Of a stretch of DNA of 64,000 nt, positions 8,050 to 16,551 are shown in pieces. Source of the DNA: Myxococcales bacterium (GTDB lineage: Bacteria; Myxococcota; UBA796; SXON01); the NCBI GenBank assembly GCA_009692585.1, contig SHYX01000012.1, forward strand, positions 40,014-104,013, in the 5' to 3' direction. The first letter of the stretch is position 1. Each line of letters opens with the position of its first letter. A program made the translations under genes and the position numbers. The notes below the pieces were generated by a model, which was given only the letters and a program-made list of their open reading frames with translations, searched no databases and was not told the origin of the DNA.

Positions 8050-9582
8050 ATGCTCTTTCTCGTCTCGGCCGCCGTCGCCGCGTCTTCCGCCAGCTCCTTC
8101 GCCACCGACGGCGGCGATTGGGTCGGCGGCACGGTGGAGGGTGGCGTGCTCGTCCTGGAGGACACGGCGGCCGACCTCGACCTCGGTGACGTACTGACCT
8201 TCGAGCTGACCGCACGCGCCCGGCTCGCGACCGGCGACCGATTCGAAGTGTCTCTGTCCGACACGTGCACGCTGAGCGTGGACTACACCGGCGCGCGTAG
8301 CATCGGCTTCGGCACCGACGCGGCGCCCTTCGCCGCCGCCGAGCTGGAGATGGTGCCGGACGCCGCGCCGCTGCTGAGCCCGATGAGCGACGAGTCGGGG
8401 GGCATCCGTGACCCCGACGTCGTCGAGTTCGACGGTGAGTGGTGGATGCTGTACGGGGCTGTGGACAGCGCCGGCGCCTCGGCGGTCCACGCGGCACGGT
8501 CGTCGGACCTCAGGACCTGGACCCGAGTGGAGGGTCTCTCCCTCCCCGGCGCGAACGAGCCCACCGCCATCGTCGAGGCCACGTCCCTGGTGCTCTACTA
8601 CACCGACGGGGGCTCGATCTGGCGCACCCAGTCGGACGACGGCGTGTCCTTCGACTTCCCGACCGTGGCGCTGGCCCCGGGCCCGGGCTTCGACGCGCCG
8701 GGGCTCGGCGACCCGTCGATGCTCTTCGAGGGCGACGGGCTCTGGCGCCTCTGGTACAGCGTGCCGACGACCGGCGCGTCTGGCTCCGCGACCAGCGCCG
8801 ACGGACTCACCTTCACGCGCGAGGCGGAGCTCTCCCCGGACGCGACCCGGCTCAGCGGCCTCGACGTGAGCCTTGGGCCGCTCGGATTCGAGGCGGTGTA
8901 CACGATGCTCGACAGCGTCGGCTTCGCGTCGAGCGTCGACGACAGCACGCTGGCCGACGCGTCGACCGACGTGCACCCGGCGCTGGTGATGAACGAAGCG
9001 GCGTGGTCTGATGGCGGCTTCGGTACCGCCGCGCTGGTGCGCGACGGGGTCGATCTGACGGTGTTCGTCGACGCGCTGGATGACGGCGCCTCGGTGATCG
9101 GTCGTGTCGCGACACGGCCAGAACCAGGCACCTGGGGCTCTCTCTCCATGACCTGGGACGGGACCAAGGTCCTCGCCTCCTGGAACGGCGGCCCCGAGCA
9201 GAGCTGCGCGCTCGGCGCGTTCCAGGGCATCTCGATCGTGGGGGTCGGCCGCGCCGAAGTCGACGAGGTCCGCGTGGACTACTCGACGAACGCGGGCGGC
9301 GACACCGCGGATACCGGCGCCGGCGACACCGCCAACTCGGTCGACACCGCGGACAGCGCCGATCCCGGCGACACCGCCTCCGACACCGCCGACACCGGGA
9401 TCGCCGCCTACAACGCCGGCGAGTGGCTCGGCGAGCCGGGTGGATGTGGGTGCCAGGCCGGGAGCTCCGGCGGCGGCGGCGGCCTGATCATCGCGAGTGT
9501 CCTGGCGCGGGGCCGGCGGGGGAGCCCTCGGCCGCACTCCCGAGCTATGGGGTCGGGCGCTCTCAAGCTTTCTCCCCCTTGA
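8050..9582 (+). CDS. Secreted beta-propeller protein (GH43-like) with MYXO-CTERM-like tail
   Basis: 510 residues. A signal peptide (M-L-F-L-V-S-A-A-V-A-A) is followed by a lectin-like beta domain to about residue 110. A five-bladed propeller then resembles glycoside hydrolase family 43/32 folds: I-R-D-P-D-V-V-E-F-D-G-E-W-W-M-L-Y, a later G-L-G-D-P-S-M-L-F-E-G-D-G-L-W-R-L-W-Y-S, and other G-x-W/Y blades. A Gly/Asp/Thr linker of D-T-A-D-T type leads to G-G-C-G-C, a Gly/Ile hydrophobic stretch and R-G-R-R-G, the layout of MYXO-CTERM sorting signals. Unusually, about 20 more residues follow the Arg cluster, and they overlap the next promoter. It is probably a surface glycan-binding or glycan-cleaving protein; enzymatic activity is not proven. 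Confidence 0.75.
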   Translation: MLFLVSAAVAASSASSFATDGGDWVGGTVEGGVLVLEDTAADLDLGDVLTFELTARARLATGDRFEVSLSDTCTLSVDYTGARSIGFGTDAAPFAAAELEMVPDAAPLLSPMSDESGGIRDPDVVEFDGEWWMLYGAVDSAGASAVHAARSSDLRTWTRVEGLSLPGANEPTAIVEATSLVLYYTDGGSIWRTQSDDGVSFDFPTVALAPGPGFDAPGLGDPSMLFEGDGLWRLWYSVPTTGASGSATSADGLTFTREAELSPDATRLSGLDVSLGPLGFEAVYTMLDSVGFASSVDDSTLADASTDVHPALVMNEAAWSDGGFGTAALVRDGVDLTVFVDALDDGASVIGRVATRPEPGTWGSLSMTWDGTKVLASWNGGPEQSCALGAFQGISIVGVGRAEVDEVRVDYSTNAGGDTADTGAGDTANSVDTADSADPGDTASDTADTGIAAYNAGEWLGEPGGCGCQAGSSGGGGGLIIASVLARGRRGSPRPHSRAMGSGALKLSPP

Positions 9583-9595
9583 CCGATTGGCCGTC
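9563..9595 (+). promoter_or_regulatory. Sigma-28 (FliA)-type promoter, copy 2
   Basis: TCAAG at 9563-9567, a 15-base spacer, CCGAT at 9583-9587, then 8 bases to the ATG at 9596. The -35 half lies inside the last codons of the upstream gene. Identity with copy 1 extends beyond the boxes (CTTTC after TCAAG; TGA before CCGAT). Confidence 0.7.
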
Positions 9596-12500
9596 ATGCT
9601 CCTGCTCATCTACGCCCGCGCCACGGCCGCCACTCTCGTCGTCGGGGTTGACGCGGACACCATCCAGGACACCATCGATCTGGCCGTCGACGGCGACGTA
9701 ATCGAGATTCCGGCGGGCACGTGGACCGAGGCGATCGACTTCGGCACACGATCGATCACCATCCGCGGTGTCGGCGTGGGCTCGGGAGGGACCGTGTTGG
9801 CGCCCGGAAGCTCGGACGACGTGGTCACGATGAGCAGCGGCCGCGTGTGTCACCTGGAGGACCTGGAGATCCAGCCCTACGGGGCCACGGGCGTGCACCT
9901 GGAAAACGGTGAGCTGAACCTGCTCGGGGTCACCATCGTGTCGGCCGGGAACTCCACGGCGCGAGGCGGCGCGATCTACGTCGACGGCGGCGAGCTTGAT
10001 CTCGACAGCGTGGTCATCACCGGCTCCAGCGCGGCCTATGGCGCCCACCTTTACGCCACCGGCGGCGCCGCGGTCTCGGCGAGCGACCTGACCCTCACCG
10101 GCGGCAGCGCGACGTACGGCGGCGCGATCTACGCCGAGGATGGCAGCAGCCTGACCCTCTTGAGCGTGACCGCGACCGGGCCGTCGGCCAGCGCCCACGG
10201 CGGTTTCGCGTACCTGGACAACGCCGACTTCACCGCCACCGACCTGGTGCTGGCCGATCCCGCCGGCCGCAACAGCTACGGCGTCGGCTTCTACCTTACC
10301 GATCACAGCAACCTGGCCCTGATGTCGAGTTCGGTGAGCGGCGCGGTGGCCAGCGGTCGCTCCGGCGGCTTCGGGGGCGGCGCGGCGTGGCTGGGCGATG
10401 GTTCGACGGCGAGCGTCGACGACTCGACCTTCTCCGAAAACGTGGCCTGGGACGGGGGGGTCTTCGCGCTGTCCGGCGCCTCCAGCGCCGCGTTCACCTC
10501 GGTACGCTTCGAGGACAACCTCGCCGACACCAAGGGCGGGGCGCTGAACCTCACCGACGGCGCCTCCGCCACCTGCGACGCCTGCGTCTTCACCGGCAAC
10601 GACGCGGCCGACGGCGGCGCGCTCGCGCTCGGCAGCGCCACCACCTTCACCGACGACGGCGGCGCCTGGACCAACAACGACGCCTCCACCAGCGGCGGCG
10701 GCGTCTTCATGGCGGGCTCGGCCGAGTTCGACGCGTCGGGAAGCAGCTTCTCGGCCAATGGCGCCGACACCGACGGCGGCGCGATCTTCGGGGCCGGACA
10801 GCTTCAGCTCGATGGGGGCACCTTCTCCTCGAACCTCTCCCGCGGGGGCGATGGCGGCGCCATTGCCGGCGATGCGGAGCTCACCGTGACCGGCACCGTC
10901 TTCGAGGACAACAGCGCGCAGCTCGGCAACGGAGGCGCGATGGCGCTTCAGGGTGAGTCCTCGATCAGCTCCTGCCGCTTCGACGCCAACGACGCCGACG
11001 AGTCGGGTGGAGGCGTGTGGGCGACCGGCGCCAGCATCGCGCTGTGGGAGACCCACTTCTTCCGCAACACGGCCGGCGGCTACGGCGGTGGGGTCGCGAC
11101 CAGCGGCACCCAGGTCGTGAGCATCGCCCGGTCCTATCTCCACGGCAACCAGGCCCGGAACGGCGGCGGAATCGCGCTGATCGACGCCGACATAAGCGCC
11201 GTGCTCACCAATCTGCGCGTGACCGACAACGTCGCCACGCAGGACGGGGGCGGCGCCTATCTGCACGGCGCGGCCGATCTGGAAGTGGTGAACAACAGCT
11301 TCGCCGGAAACGACGGAGCCCGCAACGGAGGGCACCTCTACACCGCCGCCACCCTGTCGCTTGTGAACAACATCTTCTCCAGCGCCGTGGACGGCGGCGC
11401 AACCTATGGCACGGCCGCGACCACCGACCGGTACAACAACCTCGTCTGGGACAACTCGGGCGGTGACTGGAATGGCTGGAGCGACCCCACTGGTACCAGC
11501 GGCAACGTCAGCGCCGACCCGCTCTTTCTGTCCTATTCGGCCGACGGCGATGAGGCCGACGACAGCCTGTTTCTGGCCGAGGGCAGCCCGGCGATCGACA
11601 CTGGCAGCGCCAGCATCTTCGATCCCGACGGCAGCCGCTCGGACATCGGCGCGTTCGGCGGTCCCGACGCGGATGTGGCCGACGACGATGGCGACGGCTT
11701 CTTCGACAACGTCGATTGCGACGACTCCGACCCGGCCATCAACCCCGCCGAGACCGACATCCCCTACGACGGGATCGATCAGGACTGCCTCGCCGGCGAC
11801 ATCGTCGACGTCGATGGCGACGGCTACAGCGCCAGCGTGACCGGCGGAGGCGACTGCGACGACGCCGACCCCGCGGTCCACCCCGGCGCCACCGAGCGCT
11901 GGTACGACGGCATCGACGCCGACTGCTCCAACTCCAGCGACTACGACCAGGACGGCGACCACCACAACGCGGCCTTCGAGCCGGGCGGTGACGACTGCAA
12001 CGACGAGGACGTGACCATTCATGGCGGCGCGCTGGAGATCTGGTACGATGGAATCGATCAAGACTGCGACGGTCGCAACGACTACGACCGCGACAAGGAC
12101 GGGTTCATCGCCTGGGATCACGGCGGCTCGGACTGCGACGACTACAACGCCGCGCGCCACCCCGGCAACGAGGAGATCCCGTACGACGGCATCGACGCCG
12201 ATTGCGACGGAGCCGACGTCGTGGACGTCGACGGCGACGGCTGGGTGGCCGAAGAGGCCGGCGGCACCGACTGCAACGACGCCCAGGCCACGGTGTACCC
12301 GGGCGCGGTCGAGGACCCCGTCGACGGCTTCGACACCGACTGCGACGGCTTCTCCGAGTGGGATCGGGATGGCGACGGATACGACGACGAGGTCTACGGC
12401 GGCGGCGACTGCGCCGACTTCGACGCCGACATCCATCCCGACGCCCGCGAGGTCTGGTACGACGGCTACGATCAGGACTGCGACGGCCGCGACGACGACC

Positions 12501-13069
12501 AGGACGCCGACGGCTACGCCATCGCCGACGACTGCGACGACACCAATCCGGCCACCCACCCCGACGCGCTCGAGCGCTGGGACGGCGAAGACAACGACTG
12601 CGACGGCTACAACGAGCACGACGATCGGGACAACGACGGCCTGAGCGACCTCCAGGAGTGGATGCTCGGCAGTGATCCTGAGGACCCCGACACCGACGGC
12701 GACACCCTCGTCGACGGCGGGGAGTTCGACGCCGGCCCGGACCTCGACGGCGACTACGTCCTGGACCTGCTCGACACCGACGACGACAACGACGGCATCG
12801 CCTCACGCACGGAGCTGACCACAGACGTGGATGGCGACGGCGTGGCGGACGTGGACATCGACGGCGACGGCATCAACAACGCACGCGACGACGATGCCGA
12901 CGGCGACGGGCTGAGCGACCGGGACGAGGGCGCGGTCGACCTCGACTTCGACGGTGTCGGCGACTGGCTCGACTACCAGGGCTCGCTGGTCGGCGGCGGC
13001 TGCGGCACCGGCTGGGCGGGCGCGATGACGCCGGGGCTGTTGCTGCTGGCGATGCGGCGGCGACCGTAA
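9596..13069 (+). CDS. Large surface protein: beta-helix, MopE-type and TSP3 calcium repeats, MYXO-CTERM
   Basis: 1157 residues. After a short signal peptide, residues 20 to about 690 are a right-handed parallel beta-helix built from G-G-A-I-Y and N-x-A-x-x-G-G-A-type turns (polymorphic outer-membrane/autotransporter style). From about 700 to 1010 there are eight or so MopE-type units, each with D-x-D-G-D-G-Y, G-G-x-D-C-D/N-D, H-P-G-A and W-Y-D-G-I-D-x-D-C. They are rich in Asp and paired Cys and probably bind calcium or copper. Thrombospondin-type-3-like D-x-D-x-D-G repeats follow. The end is G-G-G-C-G-T-G, a hydrophobic helix and R-R-R-P, a MYXO-CTERM anchor. It is probably a cell-surface adhesin or metal-binding protein. 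Confidence 0.85.
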   Translation: MLLLIYARATAATLVVGVDADTIQDTIDLAVDGDVIEIPAGTWTEAIDFGTRSITIRGVGVGSGGTVLAPGSSDDVVTMSSGRVCHLEDLEIQPYGATGVHLENGELNLLGVTIVSAGNSTARGGAIYVDGGELDLDSVVITGSSAAYGAHLYATGGAAVSASDLTLTGGSATYGGAIYAEDGSSLTLLSVTATGPSASAHGGFAYLDNADFTATDLVLADPAGRNSYGVGFYLTDHSNLALMSSSVSGAVASGRSGGFGGGAAWLGDGSTASVDDSTFSENVAWDGGVFALSGASSAAFTSVRFEDNLADTKGGALNLTDGASATCDACVFTGNDAADGGALALGSATTFTDDGGAWTNNDASTSGGGVFMAGSAEFDASGSSFSANGADTDGGAIFGAGQLQLDGGTFSSNLSRGGDGGAIAGDAELTVTGTVFEDNSAQLGNGGAMALQGESSISSCRFDANDADESGGGVWATGASIALWETHFFRNTAGGYGGGVATSGTQVVSIARSYLHGNQARNGGGIALIDADISAVLTNLRVTDNVATQDGGGAYLHGAADLEVVNNSFAGNDGARNGGHLYTAATLSLVNNIFSSAVDGGATYGTAATTDRYNNLVWDNSGGDWNGWSDPTGTSGNVSADPLFLSYSADGDEADDSLFLAEGSPAIDTGSASIFDPDGSRSDIGAFGGPDADVADDDGDGFFDNVDCDDSDPAINPAETDIPYDGIDQDCLAGDIVDVDGDGYSASVTGGGDCDDADPAVHPGATERWYDGIDADCSNSSDYDQDGDHHNAAFEPGGDDCNDEDVTIHGGALEIWYDGIDQDCDGRNDYDRDKDGFIAWDHGGSDCDDYNAARHPGNEEIPYDGIDADCDGADVVDVDGDGWVAEEAGGTDCNDAQATVYPGAVEDPVDGFDTDCDGFSEWDRDGDGYDDEVYGGGDCADFDADIHPDAREVWYDGYDQDCDGRDDDQDADGYAIADDCDDTNPATHPDALERWDGEDNDCDGYNEHDDRDNDGLSDLQEWMLGSDPEDPDTDGDTLVDGGEFDAGPDLDGDYVLDLLDTDDDNDGIASRTELTTDVDGDGVADVDIDGDGINNARDDDADGDGLSDRDEGAVDLDFDGVGDWLDYQGSLVGGGCGTGWAGAMTPGLLLLAMRRRP

Positions 13070-13082
13070 GGGTACATGCTAC

Positions 13083-13115
13083 TCAACCTTTCCCGGGTGT
13101 GACCGATAGGCGGTC
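13083..13115 (+). promoter_or_regulatory. Sigma-28 (FliA)-type promoter, copy 3
   Basis: TCAAC at 13083-13087, 15 bases, CCGATAGG starting at 13103, then the ATG at 13116, again 8 bases after CCGAT. It is the closest of the three to the FliA -10 consensus CCGATAA. Confidence 0.7.
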
Positions 13116-14579
13116 ATGCTGCTGCTCCTCGCCACCACTGCGTTTGCGCTCGAGGCCCATGGCTTCGAGCTCCTCGGCACCTCGGGCGACCCGGCCGTCT
13201 TCACACGAATCGGCTCAGCCGACGCCGGTCGCTCGGGTAGCTGGGACGCGCTGCTGGCGGTGGACTACGCCCAGAACCCGCTCGCCGAGAGCTTTCCTTG
13301 GGGCCGCGAGCCGGTGATGTCGTCGCTGGGTACGATCTACCTGGGCGGCGGGTACAGTTTCGGTGGGCTGCGCCTGGACGGGGCGCTGCCGATTCACGCG
13401 ATGGGGGAAGATCAGACGGGCAGCTTCGTGGCGCCCGGCGATGCCCGCGTCGGCATCCTGGTCCCCACCTTCGCCGAGAAGGGCCTGCGCCCGGCCGTCG
13501 GCGTCCAGGCCAACCTGTGGCTCCCGACCGGAGACGAGACCCACCACGTCGGAGGGCTTGGACCCCGGGCCAGCGCCGCGGCGGTGGTCGAGAAGGACCT
13601 CGGTTACCTTGGCCTGATCGCGATGCTCGGCGCCCAGGTCGGGTTTCCGGAGCAGGACCGGAACCTGGTCGCAGGCATCGGCCCGATGCTCGCACTCGGC
13701 GGTCGTTACCGCATCACCGACGCCGCCAGCGCCGCCCTGGAAGTGACCTCGCAGTCCGACCTGGGGCTCACCACCTGGCCGGTCGAGGCGACGCTCAGCG
13801 GACGCTACCGCCTGCCAGCCGGTGCCTGGGCGTCGGTTGGCGGCGCCGCGGGGCTTACTGAGGGCGCGGGCGCCGCGTCCTGGCGCGCGTTCGTGACCGT
13901 CGGCTGGTCCTACATCAAGCCGGCACCGCCGCCGCCCCCGCCGCAGATCGACCCCCATCTCGACACCGACGCCGACGGCATCGTCGACGTCATCGACCGC
14001 TGCGACGACATGGCCGAGACCTACGACGGCGTCGAGGACGACGACGGTTGCCCCGAGTTCGACGGCGACCAGGACGGCGTGGCCTTCGACAAAGACGCCT
14101 GCCCCCGGGACCCCATCCGCCCCGAGCAGGATCCTCGCTACAGCGACGGCTGCCCCAAGGTCGCGGAGTTCGCCGGCGATCGCATCGTCATCACCGAGGC
14201 CATCTTCTTCGCCGAGGGCCGCTCCGAGCTGATGCCCAGCGCCATCCCGGTGCTCGAGGCCGTCCTCGGCGTCATCGAGAAGCACCCCGAGATTCCGTAC
14301 TTCCTCGTCGAGGGTCACACCAACGACAACGGCTCCGACCTGTTCAACCTCCGCCTCTCCGACGCCCGCGCCTTTGCGGTGATGACATGGTTCGGCGCAC
14401 GCGGCGTGCCCAGCGAGCGCCTGCTGAGCAAGGGCTTCGGTGAGGGCCGCCCCCTGCTGCCGTTCGGGGAGCCCGACGCCGAGTCGGTGAATCGCCGCGT
14501 CGAGGTCCGGGTGGTGAAAATTGAGGAGATTCCTCGGGATGCCCGACGCCTGACGGTGCCGGTGGACGTGACGCGCTAG
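13116..14579 (+). CDS. OmpA-family outer-membrane protein with N-terminal beta barrel
   Basis: 487 residues. A signal peptide (M-L-L-L-L-A-T-T-A-F-A) is followed by roughly 250 residues of alternating amphipathic strands, consistent with a transmembrane barrel. A Pro-rich hinge near 270 leads to two TSP3-like acidic repeats (D-T-D-A-D-G-I, D-G-D-Q-D-G-V) with C-P/D-G-C-P cysteines. A C-terminal OmpA domain follows, with F-F-A-E-G-R-S-E-L, V-E-G-H-T-N-D-N-G and a later N-R-R-V-E-V-R-V-V, which fits peptidoglycan binding. This is the common Myxococcota layout of barrel, TSP3 and OmpA. It has its own sigma-28-type promoter, with no ribosome-binding site visible because the predicted mRNA starts at the ATG. 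Confidence 0.88.
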   Translation: MLLLLATTAFALEAHGFELLGTSGDPAVFTRIGSADAGRSGSWDALLAVDYAQNPLAESFPWGREPVMSSLGTIYLGGGYSFGGLRLDGALPIHAMGEDQTGSFVAPGDARVGILVPTFAEKGLRPAVGVQANLWLPTGDETHHVGGLGPRASAAAVVEKDLGYLGLIAMLGAQVGFPEQDRNLVAGIGPMLALGGRYRITDAASAALEVTSQSDLGLTTWPVEATLSGRYRLPAGAWASVGGAAGLTEGAGAASWRAFVTVGWSYIKPAPPPPPPQIDPHLDTDADGIVDVIDRCDDMAETYDGVEDDDGCPEFDGDQDGVAFDKDACPRDPIRPEQDPRYSDGCPKVAEFAGDRIVITEAIFFAEGRSELMPSAIPVLEAVLGVIEKHPEIPYFLVEGHTNDNGSDLFNLRLSDARAFAVMTWFGARGVPSERLLSKGFGEGRPLLPFGEPDAESVNRRVEVRVVKIEEIPRDARRLTVPVDVTR

Positions 14580-14870
14580 TACGCGGTCCAGAGCGCGAAC
14601 TTGCCCTCTCGCCGCGCGATCACCGCCAAAACAGAGCAGGACCTCGTCGAGCAGCTCCGCCAGGGGCGGCACCACCGTCTGGGGGTAGCCATCCTCGGTC
14701 ACGTAGGGGACGACGATGCGACGCGATTCGAGTCCCTCGTTCGCCCCGACCCGCGTCGCGGCACTCCTCGAGCGGCGCCGCGCCGATCGTCGTCGTCGAC
14801 AGCGTGCGAGCGACAGCGGGCGCCGGCGTTGACGAACGGCTGGTTCACGACAAGTTTCTTGCGGCCGGCT
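14577..14870 (-). pseudogene. Decayed gene fragment, coding signal in three frames
   Basis: Read on the minus strand, coding-like sequence appears successively in different frames. First comes K-K-L-V-V-N-Q-P-F-V-N-A-G. Then P-A-V-A-R-T-L-S-T-T-T-I-G-A-A-P-L-E-E-C. Then V-G-A-N-E-G-L-E-S-R-R-I-V-V-P-Y-V-T-E-D-G-Y. After A-E-L-L-D-E-V-L-L-C a final shift gives R-R-E-G-K-F-A-L-W-T-A-Y and a stop next to the convergent OmpA gene. At least three indels are needed to join the pieces. The product family is unknown. The alternative is that these are chance open stretches in GC-rich DNA, but the composition favours a former gene. Confidence 0.4.
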
Positions 14871-14942
14871 CTGTTACCCTGGCGCTGACCGGTGCTTTGA
14901 TGCTGGCTCAACCGACTCCCGACCTCCGCGCGGAGCCCTGAG

Positions 14943-16487
14943 ATGCCCGGTCCGCTCGCCGACAACCCGAGACTGCACCCCCAGGTGGCGACCGTTCTTC
15001 GGGAGCAAGCCGCCGAAGCGGTGCTGTTGTGTCGGGAGCTGCGTCGCGACCAAGACCTTGCACGGGCGGTCAGCGCGATGGTCGAGCGCATCCGCGACGC
15101 TGCCCGGGTGATGGGGCTCATCCACGTCGAACGCGCCGCGTTGCGCGCGCTGCGCGGCATGCGCACGCCCAACCGGCTCGAGCTGCTCGAAGAGCTGCTG
15201 GAGGCCTGCTCGGGCGGGATCCGGGTCGCGGCCATGCTGCGGCCGATCGTGGTGGTGTCCGGGGGGGACGACACGGCCGCGCTCCACCGTGCCGCGCAGC
15301 TGACGGCCGCGGCCGTGCGCATCGTCCCTGACCTCAACGTGGCGCGCGACGTCGTGGACCGCGAGGACGCGGCCGCGGTGGTGGTGCCGGTCGCGGCGTT
15401 GTCCTCGGCCGCGACGGAGGGCTGGCTGCGCGAGCGGCTGCTCCTGGCCTACGGAAGCGAACAGGACCTCCCCTCGCGCGTCGCCGCCGCCCGGTTGGGC
15501 GCGGCGCTGTACCTTCCCCAGCCGCTGGAGCTGCGGCAGGTCGTGCGGCTGGTGCGCGGCCGCCTTGCCGCCTGGCGCCGCAGCGCCTGGCGCGTCCTGG
15601 TGGCGCACAACTCCCGCGCCCACGTCGACGACCTCGCCGCCGCGCTGGCCGGCGAGGAGCTGCACATCATCGGGGCGGTCGGCGGGTACCGTCTCCTCCA
15701 GGAGATCGACGCGACCGGGCCGGACCTCGTGGTCATCGCGGCCCCACTCGACGGTCTGCCGATGGGGGAACTCACCGCGATGCTGATGTCACACCACCGT
15801 TTCGGGACGGTGCCGCACCTTTTCCTGTGTGAAGACGGCATCGTGCCGAGCGCGCTCACCGGTCACGACGTGGTGCACGGGCAGTTGGACATTCCGGCGC
15901 TGCGAGCCCGGGTGCTCGGGGTGCTCGACGGTCACCGTCGGGAGCGCGCCCTACGCGAGCACGACGAACTCACCGGCGTACTTTCGCCCGCGGCGGTGCT
16001 CAACGCCGCCGACCGGGAGATCGCCGCGGGCCGGCGGCGGTCGGAGACCCTCGTCGCCCTCCGCTTCGAGCTCGACGACGCCCCGGCGATCGAAGCGCGC
16101 GGCGGGCCCATGGCCCTGGCGGAGGCGCTCCGCCTGCTCGCGCAGGTGACACAGGCGGCGGTCCGCGAGACTGACAGCGTCGGCGTCATCTCCCCGGCAG
16201 GCCTGCTCGTGGTGATGGCGCATTGCACCAGCGCGATGGCGAGAGAACGGGTGGTCGCGGTGCGACAACGCTTCGCGCAGCGGGTCGCCGGGGATCAGCG
16301 CCTCGTGGGCACGACGGTGACGGTCGGGATCGCCGACGGGCTGGACGATCCGCTCTACCGGGCCGAGCGGCAGCTTCTCCGCGCGCAGGGTGTCCTCAGC
16401 GAGCCGAACGCCCTGGCGCCGGCCGCCCAGCTGGGTCTCCGGCTGGGCGGAGCCTCCCTGCCGCCGGTGGGGCCGCGGTTGGACTGA
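14943..16487 (+). CDS. Degenerate multi-domain signalling protein (receiver-like and GGDEF-like)
   Basis: 514 residues, no signal peptide. Residues 1-90 are helical and could be an Hpt-like or dimerisation domain. Two alpha/beta segments follow (about 95-220 and 222-330) with the hydrophobic strand pattern of receiver domains but no clear phospho-acceptor Asp. From 335 on, the protein resembles a GGDEF domain. It has the entry motif E-H-D-E-L-T-G (D341-G345) and a C-terminal pattern R-E-R-V-V-A-V-R-Q-R-F with T-V-T-V-G-I-A-D. The G-G-D-E-F active-site loop itself is absent. It is therefore probably catalytically dead and may act as a scaffold or nucleotide sensor. It stands alone between a pseudogene and a secreted protein. 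Confidence 0.7.
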   Translation: MPGPLADNPRLHPQVATVLREQAAEAVLLCRELRRDQDLARAVSAMVERIRDAARVMGLIHVERAALRALRGMRTPNRLELLEELLEACSGGIRVAAMLRPIVVVSGGDDTAALHRAAQLTAAAVRIVPDLNVARDVVDREDAAAVVVPVAALSSAATEGWLRERLLLAYGSEQDLPSRVAAARLGAALYLPQPLELRQVVRLVRGRLAAWRRSAWRVLVAHNSRAHVDDLAAALAGEELHIIGAVGGYRLLQEIDATGPDLVVIAAPLDGLPMGELTAMLMSHHRFGTVPHLFLCEDGIVPSALTGHDVVHGQLDIPALRARVLGVLDGHRRERALREHDELTGVLSPAAVLNAADREIAAGRRRSETLVALRFELDDAPAIEARGGPMALAEALRLLAQVTQAAVRETDSVGVISPAGLLVVMAHCTSAMARERVVAVRQRFAQRVAGDQRLVGTTVTVGIADGLDDPLYRAERQLLRAQGVLSEPNALAPAAQLGLRLGGASLPPVGPRLD

Positions 16488-16551
16488 GGGGCTGGGAAGC
16501 CCCGACGGGGGTTGCGGTTAGTATGCGCGTCTGCCCACTTCCGGAGGCTGC

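Noticed and set aside
9563..12619. 1018-codon frame on the minus strand opposite the beta-helix/MopE gene
   Set aside because: Val/Ala/Gly/Arg-rich composition with no domain; the plus strand has a signal peptide, repeats and an anchor. Long antisense frames are expected in such GC-rich DNA.
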